64,000 nucleotides of DNA from Eumeta japonica. Taxonomy: Eukaryota; Arthropoda; Insecta; Lepidoptera; Psychidae. Location of the stretch: the NCBI GenBank assembly GCA_005406025.1, contig BGZK01000099.1, positions 434,001 to 498,000 on the forward strand, written 5' to 3'. Position 1 is the stretch's first letter, and every line of letters begins with the position of its first letter. Position numbers and translations under genes: made by a program. The notes beneath the pieces are model-generated. The model was not told the DNA's origin, ran no database searches, and saw only the letters and a list, made by a program, of their open reading frames with translations. Shown here piece after piece: positions 46,374 to 59,185 of this stretch.

Positions 46374-48330
46374 TTGCGCAAGTGTCCATGATGCCGTCAA
46401 CCTTAAATTTACACTAGGAAAATGTGAGTGATTGCTCCAGGCTTTAATTTAAATTATTTAATTAGCGATTTTCCCACTTGTACTTTCCTGCTGTAAAGTA
46501 AGGTTAAACTGTATTACAAATACTGACACAACGACAATCCCGAATTGTATTGGACAACAGAGATCCAGAATTGGAAAAGCAATTGAATAGGTTGTTTTAT
46601 ACATAAAGATGTAACGTTTGTGTATCGCCTATTAAAAATCAACAACGACGGTTATATCGCGACCCGCCTGAATTTAGAATAGTTCTTGACATTGTCTCAG
46701 ACGCATTGTAAATTCTCAAAGAAAAAAAAAATACGGTTTGCATTAATTTTGATTCCAGAAGGTGAATAATTTCTTATTCTAGCTAGATTTGTTCAGAGAA
46801 TGCAAAATATCTCCACAATTATAGAGATAAAACACAAAATAGAGAATATTGATCGAGATTTAGGTTTGTATTAAAATCATGAGTCTAGGTGTTAATTCAA
46901 CTGTTAGTACCGATTTCAGTCGTTTTGCAATATTTCCATCCCTCACATTTTCCTTGTCCCTTTTTTTCACACTTTCCCCACCCACTATTCTTCTGTCCTC
47001 ATCTTCTGTCCTCGCCTTTCTACCATTCCAAGAAAAATGAGCAAATAATCATAGCCATAATTTATATTATTTATGAATAACTCATTTTATTTCATAATAA
47101 AAAAAAAATTTAAAAGACGGTTAAACTTGTAGGTCATTTCTAATACTTTCCGCTAGTATATTTATCGATGTGTTTTTGAGTTGCTGAAAGAATAAAGTTA
47201 TCTATAAGTCTTTGAGATTTTCAAGATGAAAAATCCGAAAAACGAGTGACCTTGTAGCCTATGCCTGAAACTCTACAACTTTCTATCTGAAAGCGTTAAA
47301 AAGTATTGATGTTATTTGAGCTCGAGCTTTAAAAATAGAGTTTTTGATGCATTTTCAACTATTTGAGTTCATACATATATCTAAAAGTCGTTTGAAAAAA
47401 AATATTTTTTTGATTTTTTCAAATTTAAAACTTTTAAAGGTGTAGTTCCATTTTGATCACGTATTCGACACTGGTTTGAGCTAAAAAGTTGACGAAGCGT
47501 CAAACATTAACACAACAAGAATTTTATATATTGCTATGAAAAAACACTTTTTTTGCGAATTTTGCATTACTAATATCTCCCGAAGAAAAAATTCTGATTT
47601 AGATGCTATGTGTGACAATTAAAGTAGTTTTTTGCGAAGAAAAGCAGAATTTAGTCATTGTTAAGTTATAAGAACATACAAAAAGGCCTAAGTGCTTTTT
47701 TAGGCCTCAAGCTATGTTTTTTTACAAAATTTTATTAAAATGGGTATAGTAGCTTAGCCTTAAAAAAGTAACACATAGATAGAGTTACTTCGGCATTCAT
47801 AACATTAGAATGTGTATAATTATATTTTATTTTATATATCTATTTACTCAACGTCACATTCGGAGATATCTCACGGAGTGATCTTGAAAATTATTATTAA
47901 GGTCTCATTATTGGACGTTCATTGTTATTCACATTGCATTTCGTATGCAAATGGCTGTCTCAAGGCCAGCGTGTGCATATTCCGGGTCATACGTTACTCA
48001 GACAATTTTATGGCTAAGAAAATGCATTGTCTGCTTTTCCGTCTGTTATTACATCGGTAATGCAATGAGAAGACTGTCCAATGCCTCAGCACAAAACAAA
48101 AAATCTTGAATGTTACCCACGACTAATTGTTAAATTGTACATTTAAGTGGAAATTTAAAATATCTTTATTTCATAGATTGTGAAATAATGCCTGAATGCG
48201 TCATAAAATTTTAAGAATTTCATTATAAAAAAAAATTGCATTTTTTTTAATTTTCATTTGTCAAAGCAGATATCTCTCAACAAAAATGAACAAGAAGCCT
48301 TTTTCAAACCAAAGTTATACAGAACAACAA

Positions 48331-49926
48331 TCTATACTACTATTATATATAAATTTGTAGCGTTTGTCTATACAATAAATTTTTTTTGGAAAATTTCGTG
48401 ATAAACATTGGTTTTATGACCAACTGGCCCCAATCTTACCATTTTTAAAACTTATGTTCGTTTTGCTGTATGTACGTACGTCCTTCTATAATTCAAGAAC
48501 GACTTGACTAATGGTAATGAAAATTGGTATACTGTAAGAACATGTGAATACGTACATGATAGGCTACTGTTTGTCTATCTCTATGTCTTTTTATAACTTA
48601 CAAATGGTTTGAGGAATCGTGCTGAAAACTGGTATACAGTAAGAACATGTGATTGCATAAAGGTCTCTGTGTCTATCTGTCTCTATAATATCTTTGTCAG
48701 TTTGTCTGTCTGTATGTTCTATTATAACTTAAAAAAAATTGACCGATCTTGACGAAAATTGGCTTACAGTCAGAACATGTGATTGCATATATGATAGGCT
48801 ACCATCTTTTTGTCCATATAAATATTCTTTGACAACTTAAAAACGGCTTTACCGATCTTGATGGACACTGGGGTGTAGTCAAAACCTGCGATTGGAAAGT
48901 GAATATTTGTATATTATTTCTGTACGCCGCATAATAACCATATAAACCAATAATTATTTTTTATTTCTTTAGTAGCCATATTTATTTGTTTTTATATAGG
49001 TGCATGTCTGTGTGTGTATGCGTGCGTAATTTACTTTTTATCAGAGTTAAGATGGGTTGAATTTTTTATGAAACTTTTTATGGAGCAACGCACGACTATG
49101 AAAAGTGGTGAGATGCCTCTTGCACTGTTAGGTGGGGCGAATAAGGTTGTGTAATGTATAAAAAATGAGTTTGTATTTTGTGGACTTTTTTTTTTGCGTG
49201 TTAAAATCATTCATATAATTGCTATATAACTGGCGATATGTTGTAGTCGCGAATATGAAGATTTCTGTAAAACAAAACTAGCGTTCGTATCTGACGTTAT
49301 CTGCATAATTTTACTATTGAACCGAATTATTAAACCAATTCTAAGAATTACTTTATTAATAAGAAACTCCTTGAGTAAAATAGACTATTTACATTTCGCT
49401 TTAAGTTCATCTACATATTGGTGTTAATACAGATTCTAAAAATTCTTACATTCATGGAAAGCGACATTTATGCTACATCACTTGGGGATTAGCATAAATT
49501 TCATTTTGATACTAGAATTTACCTCAGCTTAGTCCAAATAGGAATTATGACCAATAATGTAGTACAAACTGCAAACGGAACGAGGAGCATAAGCGAAAGT
49601 CGAGATAGGGAGGGTTCGAAATGGAGAACAGGACCGATATCGTAATCGACTGTGAGAACAAAATTGGAATCAAGACTGTGGCCGGAATAGGAACAAGAAG
49701 ATAACAGAATTGATAGCTGGACCGGGATCGAAAACGTCATCAGAATTAGGATATACACAAATCGAGACCGGGTTCAGAATCGAGAGTGGTACAAATTGGC
49801 ATCGAGAACGTAGGTTAGGTTAGGTTGGATAGCGATCAAGGTTATGATTATTCATTGTCGTAATCGGTCGATACTTAAGATGAAGGAATACATGTCTATG
49901 CGGGCGGAGCCGCAAACGGAAACTAG
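48331..49926 (+). mobile_element. Possible non-autonomous Helitron with internal tandem units
   Basis: A TC start at 48331 (TCTATACTACTATTATATAT) resembles the 5' end of the complete Helitron, and a GCGGGCGGAGCCGC block followed by CTAG at 49923-49926 and then T resembles a 3' end. Whether both ends belong to one element is inference. Inside are four diverged units around GAACATGTGATTG at about 48538, 48643, 48773 and 48881. Confidence 0.45.
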
Positions 49927-50832
49927 TAGTATATAAAACTATTAAAAAAAAACGGAAGTGCAGGAAGTCGAACTGGTTATGTCCAAATATTCGGATATTG
50001 TATAATACCCCATTTGGAAACTGTTTATTTAATAAAGATTTCAAATTTATATGAGGGAAAATTTAATACTTTTAGTACTCAGGAATCTTATTGGACATGT
50101 GTACACAAAGTCCCCTAAATTAATTCGCGACCTAATGTAGTCGACTGAGATGTAAACACAGATCGTTTCAATTTTTAGTGTTTTAATTTATGATTTTTTT
50201 TTTAACAATTCTAAACGTTTTTTTACACTAAGTATTCATATATAAACTTCGATGACAAAATTCCAAATTCTTTAAACTTAGTTAACGGGTTCCAGTCCGT
50301 AAATCGCGCAAATGGCCCGCTTTTGTGACGCGAAAATTCTGTGAAGATCCGCAGCATGACCCCAAAGCACGATGCCGTATGAGATCATGCTATAGAAACA
50401 CTCAGGATAAACATATCTGGCGATATGCATATTGGACAGAGTTCTACAGGTCGAAAAAATTCTAGCCTAGATGCTTAATATAGATATTTTTAAGAAATGA
50501 TTAGTCTATGTCAAAGGCTGTAGAGTTTTAATGCCTAAGCGCATTGACAGATACCGATAATACCTACCAGTTATTATAATTAATCTCGATTCTACAAACG
50601 CACCGGTGGCGACAGTCGCGTATAAGAGGTGATCATAGCAGACACGACCCCCTCAAAACTACGTATGTTTGTTTTGTTTTTGCTGTACGATTTTCTAGTA
50701 TTTAAGACTATAAATCTTCAAAATACTGTTGCGCTGTAGCAGAGTCACTGTGATAGAGTGGTATAGCACAGTAGTGGTAGAGCTATCACAGTGGTATCTC
50801 TACCACTCTACTGTGGCCGACTTGGCTGCAGC

Positions 50833-51090
50833 TAGGGTTGCCAACTCTTATTAGAATAAATAGAATGTATCTGATTTCGTGGGATGTAAATAAAGAGTAC
50901 GGACTAATAAAAAAGAGTACAACTTATTTAAAAAATTTAAAAAGCTATTTTTTTATACTTTTTGTAGCACATAACAACACAACCCAAAAGAAAAAATAGG
51001 AGTATTTTAGCGTACCCTATTAGTATTATAGATTATGCCTACGTGATATAGAGTACAATACTCTATTTTAGAGCACGGTTGGCAACCCTA
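50833..51090. mobile_element. hAT-type MITE in a palindromic target
   Basis: The ends TAGGGTTGCCAAC and GTTGGCAACCCTA are perfect inverted repeats. GCTGCAGC flanks both sides (50825-50832 and 51091-51098). The 258-bp body is AT-rich with repeated GAGTAC. No open frame. Confidence 0.88.
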
Positions 51091-51119
51091 GCTGCAGCCA
51101 AAAACGTTTTAGTTACGGA

Positions 51120-51275
51120 CGTTTAGTTACAGCTTTCGCTGTTTCACTTCATTCAGTGAATGAGAATTCTAGTGGCCCACTTCTCCTCATCCTCTTACAT
51201 CAACCCGATCTCCGTCCATTAGATATCGAGCTCGTCTGCTCGTTTGCCCCTCGACTATCATATAAAAAGAAACTT
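51120..51275 (-). repeat. SINE-like repeat, partial, reversed
   Basis: On the minus strand it reads GGCAAACGAGCAGACGAGCT and later AGAAGTGGGCCACTAGAATT, the same order as the + strand copies. Confidence 0.6.
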
Positions 51276-52780
51276 CAATCTATGACCTCTCCCAACTTAA
51301 ACTCTAGACTCACTCCTGGAGTCGACGACAACGAAAGCTATGTTGACATTACGAAAACTGTCGGATAAGGCAGCAAATGAGTAGCAAGGTAAAGTAGCAA
51401 GATTTAAACGACAGTTCTCGTTTTAACGGCGGGGTTCTCCACACACTGGAATGTGCGGCTCGAAAAACTTCGCCTTATACAATTCTATTAGAAATGATTT
51501 GCCTTCAATCGAGACAGTGGCAGCTGTGGGAGTCTACCCACTAGAAATTTCACTTCTAAAATGTTGTCACACGTAAAAAAAAACTATAAGTACGAAAAAG
51601 TTATCCTTTAACATTCTGCATAGAAATTAATTTATAAACACCATATACTTAATATTGAAATTATATGTTCAAGTGTAATAGAAATGCTAATTTTAGATAA
51701 TCATAATTCTTTCTATTTCACTGTGATTTTAAAATGTACACTATGTTAGTCGTTTCTTGTCCATTGTTAGTATGAATTTTTATATGGTAAAAATTTTCAG
51801 ATTTATGCTTATTACTTATTATTTTATTATCCATACTTAATATATATATTCTACGGTGTGGGGAAATTCAGAGATTTCCAGAGAAATCCAGAGATTAGAA
51901 GCTTGCTGCAACATGTGTAAATGTAACGTTGGATGCTCCATGTTAACACATAAAGACCCGAGTACTTTTTTGGCCACAGGAGAGTACTAAGTAATTAGAG
52001 GGACTCGTACAATAAATTTCTTTCTTTTTCTTTAATCACTTTTTTGAGAAAAACCTTTTATTATTTTTACGCTCAGATCCAAATACCTACCACGCCCAGC
52101 CCGGAATAACACTTAGTCTTGTCACTTATTATATATCTAATACAAAACATGCGCGAAAAATTAATCATATAATTATCTCTAAAGGTAATAACTTTTCGGC
52201 ATAACATCAGAAGTATTAATAAAGATTTAAGATAAGAAATAAATATATGTTATTAATCGGAACATCGTTGTTATTGTTATACGAGATAAAATAACAAATT
52301 GAATATAATAATAAACAATTAATTGCCTCCTTATCGGGGGTCGCCCGTCCTTGTTGTTTAAACGTCTGTCCGTCTCGCTGATTTATTTCTATTGGTGAAG
52401 GGCATTGCTCTTAATAAATCATTTTATGGAAGGCCATGGCGCGTCGCCGGCGCTCTTAGTGGTATCTTAAAATCGGCGATGTTTTTGATTACTCGACATT
52501 TGTAGACAGATAGATATATGGTAAGTTGCTACGATTGCATGTAAATGATTGAACTTTAAAGCGTGATCATAATGTGTGTCAAACTCACTCAAAACTTAAA
52601 ACTCGTTTTACTCACGCAAAAGGAGTTATACCTCAGGTAAAGTTTTTAAATCACATCTATTGTAAAATTATTATAAATGGAGCAATAATGCAAATTGAAT
52701 TCGACAAATCAGATTAAACACCTTGTTTTAACATTTTCTTTTTCATTAATTTTTGTTTTGCATATTTTTTCCTTGCAGTT
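51276..52780. other. Intergenic, no gene recognised
   Basis: A segment at 51860-52020 ending GGGACTCGTACAATAAATTTC might be an old processed transcript end, but no frame is open. A small GC-rich patch lies at 52435-52465. Confidence 0.4.
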
Positions 52781-53192
52781 TTACTCTCTAAAACTGAATT
52801 AGTGGAAAACCACTAATTAATAGTCAATAGCTACTATTTTAAGATGTCCAAAGTATACGACCAGCAATAAGTGGCTATCCACTCTTTCAATTAGTAGAAA
52901 TGATTACAAATTAAAATTGTAAATTTTCTACTAATTAAAAAGTATAATTCTACTATTATAAAAGTGATTATTTTACTAATTGTCAAGTGACTACTAATTC
53001 AGAACTACTAATTCAGTAGTGAAGTTGGGCCATATTACTTTTTCAAATAGTGAAAAATTACTAATTGAAAAGTAACGCCTACAAACTTAGTAAATCTGTA
53101 GTAGATTCAACTAAAATTACTAATTTTGATGTAGTTTCTACTATTACTACTTCAATTAGTAAAAATTCTACTAATTCAGTTTTAAAGAGTAA
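52781..53192. mobile_element. MITE built of ACTAATT repeats
   Basis: The terminal inverted repeats CTCTCTAAAACTGAATTAGT and its partner at the right end differ at one base and sit beside TA on both sides, as in Tc1/mariner-type insertions. Much of the 412-bp interior is made of ACTAATT and AATTAGT in both orientations. It does not code. Confidence 0.8.
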
Positions 53193-53601
53193 GTACGAAA
53201 ATTGAATGTGTACAAATCATCAATACGACAAGTATTTCATAAGTTATTTTGAAGAAAAAATTAAACTATATTTTGCGAATTTATCTTTAACGAAATCTCT
53301 CGAATGAAACAACTGATTTTAATGTGATTTTTTTTGAGAGAAAAAAGGTCGATTATATTATTAGAATCTATCGGTAGACTAGCGTAAAAAATATTCCAAA
53401 AAACACATTTTGGATAACTTTTCTCCAACAATATCGATTAATCAAATACACCAATTCTTATATGGTTACAGCAACCGATGAAACTTTTTGGGGCTGAATA
53501 AATTTCATGTTGATCAAAAAAATAATCTAAAAGCAATTGAAAAAACGTTTTATGAAAAGTTATGTAAATGGAATTTCTCAAAATCCAGTATATATAGATT
53601 A

Positions 53602-53780
53602 CTAGCTTATGTCTGCGGCTTCGCCTACGTATACAATGAATTCCTTCATTTTGTATATCGACCGATTACGACAATTATCCATGATCCGATTGCTATCCCC
53701 TTCCCGATGGCGATTTTTATTATTCTCATTTCTGAGCCCGGTTTCGAAATAAGAAGAACTTGTTTAATTCGAAATTGTTC
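53602..53780 (-). mobile_element. Helitron-type 3' end, reversed, with periodic tract
   Basis: CTAGC at 53602 followed by TCTGCGGCTTCGCC is the reverse complement of the same GC-rich terminal block. Downstream on the + strand is a pyrimidine-rich periodic tract with CGATTACGAC and GATCCGATTGC units. Confidence 0.45.
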
Positions 53781-55537
53781 AAAAAAATTCAATACGCACA
53801 CAGACACTACAGATTTACATAGCACTACAAATTCCAAGTGTGCGTCCATGACATACATTATATGACATAAACTTCTGACTATAGAAACTCCATTCGAAAC
53901 ATTTGCACACCAGTGTGAAAGTAGAAAAATATAGGTTGACGCGTGTAACTTAATCATAAGGGCTGTTTGTTTAACTTGAAACTTAATATCAATGGCGATC
54001 GGATATCCCTTATGCGCCACGGGTGGCGGCGACCCGCATGTCTCGCCCTATTCTAGGGAAATTAAATGTAAAACGAATGACATACGGGCGGACATCGATA
54101 ATGATTTGTAACAAGTTAAAATGTGCGGGTTAAGGGAGGAGCTTATAGAACTTTAAAACTACGATCGCAACAAAAACTGGGAGGCGAATTTGAAAAGAAT
54201 TAATATTTTTATAAGAATTACGACCACATTATATTGTTAACTAAATAAGAATTTCGACAGGAACGAATTAAAACCGTACAATCAAATTTTATAATAATTT
54301 TATTTCTACTGTAATAATGTTTACCACAATAATCGCTATTACTTAAACTACTATGATCAAATAAAAAAGCAAATAAAGACATAGAATAAATAACTGTAAT
54401 TAATGAAAAAAAAACTAATGAAGAACTAGTAAGTAACTGAACAATTATTAATTTGTTTAGCGATGTATCTATTATTTAATCTAATATATAAAATTCTCGT
54501 GTCACAGTTTTCGTTGCCATACTCCTCCGAAACGGCTTGACCGATTTTGATGAAATTTTTTGTGCTTATCCGGTATCTATGAGAATCGGCCAACATCTAT
54601 TTTTCATCCCCCTAAATGTTAGGGGTAGTCCACCCCTAAATTTTTATTTTTATTTTTTAGACAAAATTTTTAATTTCTCTTTTTTCATGATACAACATAC
54701 AAAATACATACAATCCTCAATTTTCACCCTTCTACGATCAACCCTTATTTTTAATAGCCATTTTAGTAATTTAATCATTTTTCCTCTCGGTCGAAAACTG
54801 ATCAATCGTCATTTAATTAGTTATCCCCGCCAGATGTCTACAGGTGTCACTTCTGACCCAGTAAACAGCAAGGAGTAGGGATGAGAACGAAGCCGGTCCC
54901 CTTTCTTTCTCACTCCTACACAGTTGTCGGCCATCATTATTGTTTATGCATCAAGTGTAGTAGTAACGTTGACAATTATTATTTTGCTATCTCAGTGTAA
55001 CTCTCATATTAACTTTTAATCATTCCTATTTTATCAATAATAATAATTAAATTATCAATTTTGAGTGTATTTTCACGATTACTTAATCAAGTGATTTTAT
55101 AACCTCAAAAGTACTCAACACGTGACACGAGCTTTCAATAACAACGGATTTTGTGTTGTAAGTATACTTTTTTATTTATATCGAAAATGTTGTTGATCTT
55201 ATAAAATGTAATTTTAATTTAATTTCATTAAAAAATGTAATTGAACAATTAAGATTTTCACAGTTTCCAAAAATCAATCATTATGAATCTTTATTTTGAA
55301 ATGTCAATGGAAATATTGGTTGTATGAAAAAGTATAAGAGACAATGTTTTCATAAAATTTAATTTTTACTTTTGTTTGAAATTTTTTCCATAAAACTTAT
55401 ATTTTGTTATAATTTCATAAATTAATACTAATCATTTCAAAACTGCGGCAAAAATCCTGGCCCTAATTATACTTTTAACATTTTCATCATTAAATAATTT
55501 AATTAATTCTATTTATGTATGTTTTGTACAGTGAGCA

Positions 55538-56626
55538 ATGCCAAGAAAACGCAAAGGGGCTGATTTGAGCCGCAGTACAAGCAAAGCTCGAAAGTTGCGA
55601 AATAGCAGATCCGAAAGAACAGAAGAACAAATCCAGCAACAAAATACTGATGCACGTGTCAGAATGACGCGATTGCATCAAGAAGAGCCAGAAGATACAC
55701 GAGATGAACGCAATGAAGTCAGAAGATTAGAACAACGACAATCACGCCGTTTCACAGTCAATAGACGAAGAACAAATGACCAACAACGACAACAGGTACA
55801 TCGAGCATTTATATCTGATTCATTCCTGCGTCTAGCATTCCAGTATGAGCCCGATATTGAATATTATGCTCATTCAAAAGTGGTAATTGGTGCTATGGAC
55901 AAGGAATGTCCGCATTGTCATGCTCTGAAATTCAAAAATGAGCCAGCTGGGATGTGTTGCGCGTCAGGAAAAGTGCAACTACCTGAAATTGAAACACCAC
56001 CTGAACCATTGAACGGCTTACTTATCGGCACGGATCCAGATTCTAACGTGTTCCTGAAGTCAATTCTAAGATTCAATTCATGCTTTCAAATGACATCGTT
56101 CGGAGCAACAGAAATAGTTCGAAATACTAATGCAAATGGTCAACAATTCAATTCTACATTCAAAATCAGAGGCCAAGTTTATCATAAAATGGGCTCACTG
56201 CTGCCAATGCCAAACGAACCACATAAATTCTTACAAATCTACTTTATGGGCGGCGAGGATTCCGGAAGCGCACTTGCCAATCGCGTGAATGCACGTTGTA
56301 ATTATAATAACCTTGATTCACTTTATGCCAGGCGCATCGTCAGCGAGCTAGATGCTCTTTTGAACGAGCACAACGAGTTGTTGAAAATATTCAAATCACA
56401 TATGCACCAATTACAAAGCGATAATCACGCTATCGTCATTAATCCTGATAAAACACCAGCTGGAGAGCATATTCGTAGATTCAATGCACCCGTTGTTGAT
56501 GATGTTGCTGGAATCATGGTTGGCGATTGTACAGCTGCACGAGAAATTGTGATTCGTAGAAGAAATAATAATCTTCAGTTCATTGCTGACACACATCGTT
56601 CATATGACGCTCTCAATATCCGCTAA
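55538..56626 (+). pseudogene. Helitron RepHel fragment 1: N-terminal region, 362 aa open
   Basis: Long open frame with a Lys/Arg-rich start, a putative zinc ribbon (CPHCHA, then CC 14 residues later) and the Helitron-like N-terminal domain ending DTHRSYDAL. One base appears lost from a CC pair near 56617, after which the frame meets a stop; the next frame continues IFWKGQDGYC. Confidence 0.88.
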
Positions 56627-56686
56627 TATTCTGGAAGGGACAAGACGGATATTGCATAAACATAAAACAACGAGATACCGTATCAG

Positions 56687-56786
56687 GTACTTCATTGATT
56701 ATTAATTTGATCATTAATCATTTAACAAAACAATTAAATTATTGAACGTAATAAATTTAAATTATTTTTATGAACAAATATTACAG
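56687..56786 (+). other. Possible intron or insertion in the Helitron gene
   Basis: Reading up to TVS then resumes with GAETNKN after a 100-bp AT-rich stretch that begins GTACTT and ends ATTACAG. Splicing it out restores the codon phase exactly. An insertion later in the life of the copy is the alternative. Confidence 0.55.
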
Positions 56787-56988
56787 GAGCTGAAACAAAC
56801 AAGAACGTTAGCTCAAAGGATTATTATGCGTACCGATTAATGATTAGACGTGGCCTGGACAACGTCATTTTACGATGTCGTGAGCTTTGTCAACAATTCA
56901 TGGTCGACATGTACGCGAAGATTGAGAGCGAACGACTACGATACTTACGATATAATCAACAAAGCTGCGCGCGGAAGAGTACATTCAT

Positions 56989-57545
56989 TTGCGAGACGCT
57001 ATCAACAACAACGCCGACGTCGCCGAAATTGGTAACCATGTCATTTTACCATCATCGTACGTAGGCAGTCCACGTCATATGCAAGAATATATACAGGATG
57101 CTCTGACTTTCGTGCGCGAATATGGACGACCATGTTTATTTATCACGTTCACATGTAATCCAAAATGGCCAGAGATTACATCTTTGCTACTGCCTGGCCA
57201 AAATGCAATACATCGCCATGACATTACAGCACGTGTGTTCAGACAAAAGTTGAAGTCTTTAATAAGTTTCATTACTAAATCACATGTATTTGGTCCCACA
57301 CGTTGCTGGATGTATTCGGTTGAGTGGCAAAAGCGAGGATTACCTCATGCACACATTTTGGTTTGGTTCATCGACAAAATCCGTCCTGAAGAAATCGATA
57401 GCATCATTTCTGCGGAAATTCCAGATCCATCCACTGACCAACTGCTGTTTGATATTGTTACAACAAACATGATTCATGGTCCATGTGGTACTCTTAATAG
57501 TTCATCGCCTTGCATGGCTGATGGAAAATGTACTAAAATTTCCCT
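56989..57545 (+). pseudogene. Helitron RepHel fragment 2: HUH nuclease
   Basis: Encodes the Rep catalytic core: PCLFITFTCNPKWPE, then WMYSVEWQKRGLPHAHILVW. The His-Ala-His at 57346-57354 is the metal-binding HUH motif. The frame is lost after CMADGKCTK near 57545. Confidence 0.88.
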
Positions 57546-57677
57546 AAAGATTTTACCAATGATACGGTCACAAATGTCGACGGATACCCAATATATCGTC
57601 GAAGAAATCCTGAAAATGGCGGACAATCATTTATTAAAAATATCATCAACACAGACATTGATATTGACAATCGTTGG

Positions 57678-58020
57678 GTGGTGCCATATTCGCCTCTGCT
57701 GAGCAAGACATATAATGCTCATATTAATGTTGAGTTCTGCAGTTCTGTGAAGAGCATCAAATACATTTGCAAGTATGTCCATAAAGGCAGTGATATGGCT
57801 GTGTTTAGAGTGGAAAATACTAATGTGAATGCTCCTCCAGTGAATAAAAACGATGAAATAACGCTCTACCAAATTGGTCGGTACATCAGCTCCAATGAAG
57901 CTGCTTGGCGTATCTTTGGTTTTCCAATTCATGAACGGGATCCAGCAGTTGTTCAGTTAGCCATCCATCTTGAAAACGGTCAGCGTGTATTTTCACGAAC
58001 GAGACAGCGATTGATCGTGC
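57678..58020 (+). pseudogene. Helitron RepHel fragment 3: catalytic tyrosine region
   Basis: Encodes the KSIKYICKYVHKGSDMA block, containing the paired tyrosines of Helitron Rep, and IGRYISSNEAAWRIFGF. It is shifted relative to fragment 2 and ends at a frameshift near 58000. Confidence 0.85.
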
Positions 58021-58133
58021 AATAAATCCACCTAAAACTACACTCACTGCATTTTTGAATTGTGTAATCGTGCGGATGATTTTGGTGCCTTTGCACGAAC
58101 ATTACTCTATTCACAAGTACCACGCTATTTCAC

Positions 58134-59185
58134 ATGGACTCAAACAAAACATGGATGCCCCGCAAGCAAGGCTCACCAGTTGCTGCATGTCTCAATTTAT
58201 TTAAATCAAACGCCTTGGGGCGATTATTTACAGTCAATCCAAGACACACGGAGTGCTTTTATCTTCGACTGTTGTTGGTTAATGTTACTGGCCCATTATC
58301 ATTTCAAGATATACGTAAAGTGAATGGGCAACAATATCCAACGTATAAAGATGCATGCCTTGCACTCGGCTTGCTGGAAGACGACAACCAGTGGGAATGC
58401 ATGCTTGCTGAAGCTGCATTGAACTGTACAGCAATACAAATTCGTCTACTATTCGCTATAGTGTTGACTACATGTTTCCCAGCCCGAGCACAGATATTAT
58501 GGGAAAATCACAAAGATTCAATGACTGATGATATATTGCATCAACATCGTATACGGTGCCACGATCTAACCATAACATTCAGCGACGAAATGTACAATGA
58601 AGCATTGATTGCTATTGAGGATCTTTGCATTGTCATTGCCAACTTACCACTTAGTAATTTCGGTATGAATTCGCCAAATCGAACTGCATCTGATTTAATG
58701 AATACTGAAATGAATCGTGAACTGCAGTACAGTACTGTAGAAATGGCAGCGATTGTTGCCCGCAATGTCCCACTAATGAATGAGGAACAAAGAACCATTT
58801 ATGATCGCATTATGCTCGCAGTTTCAGCTGGACAAGGTGGGTTCTTCTTTTTGGATGCACCGGGTGGAACTGGCAAAACATTCGTTATTTCGCTAATTCT
58901 TGCTGAAATACGATCAAATAATGGCATCGCATTGGCCGTTGCATCATCGGGCATTGCAGCAACTTTATTGGATGGAGGTAGAACAGCTCATTCAGTATTT
59001 AAGCTGCCACTAAATATTCAGAATAACCCTGACGCAGTATGCAACATTAAGAAACAATCGTCCATGGCCACTGTGCTGAAACGGTGTAAACTTATTATTT
59101 GGGATGAATGTACTATGGCACACAAACATTCACTTGAGGCGTTGAACAGGACATTGAAAGATATTAAAACAGTGACAAACTATTT
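58134..59185 (+). pseudogene. Helitron RepHel fragment 4: Pif1-type helicase
   Basis: 381 codons open. Contains GRLFTVNPRHTECFYLRLL, the Walker A loop APGGTGKTF, ASSGIAATLL and the Walker B segment LIIWDECTMAH. The frame leaves homology at about 59185, and the downstream motifs SGDFRQ and NKSQGQT lie in other frames. Confidence 0.88.

Larger units (their letters stand above)
45580..48330. other. Intergenic, low content
   Basis: Contains a repeat-like stretch at 45720-46040 (AATATCACTGATTGAATGAC), the TA/TG microsatellite, a 34-bp duplication and a pyrimidine-rich tract at 46930-47030. No gene. Confidence 0.5.

Noticed and set aside
49519..49758. 79-codon minus frame rich in Ser, Leu and Asp
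   Set aside because: Product of the periodic GAATCGA-type tract, as are the frames at 16478-16669 and 28000-28230.
53488..54020. 124- and 125-codon frames on opposite strands
   Set aside because: Both cross a repeat end and the periodic tract; opposite-strand overlap of similar length points to chance.
57075..57932. Minus-strand frames under the Helitron
   Set aside because: Antisense shadows of RepHel.
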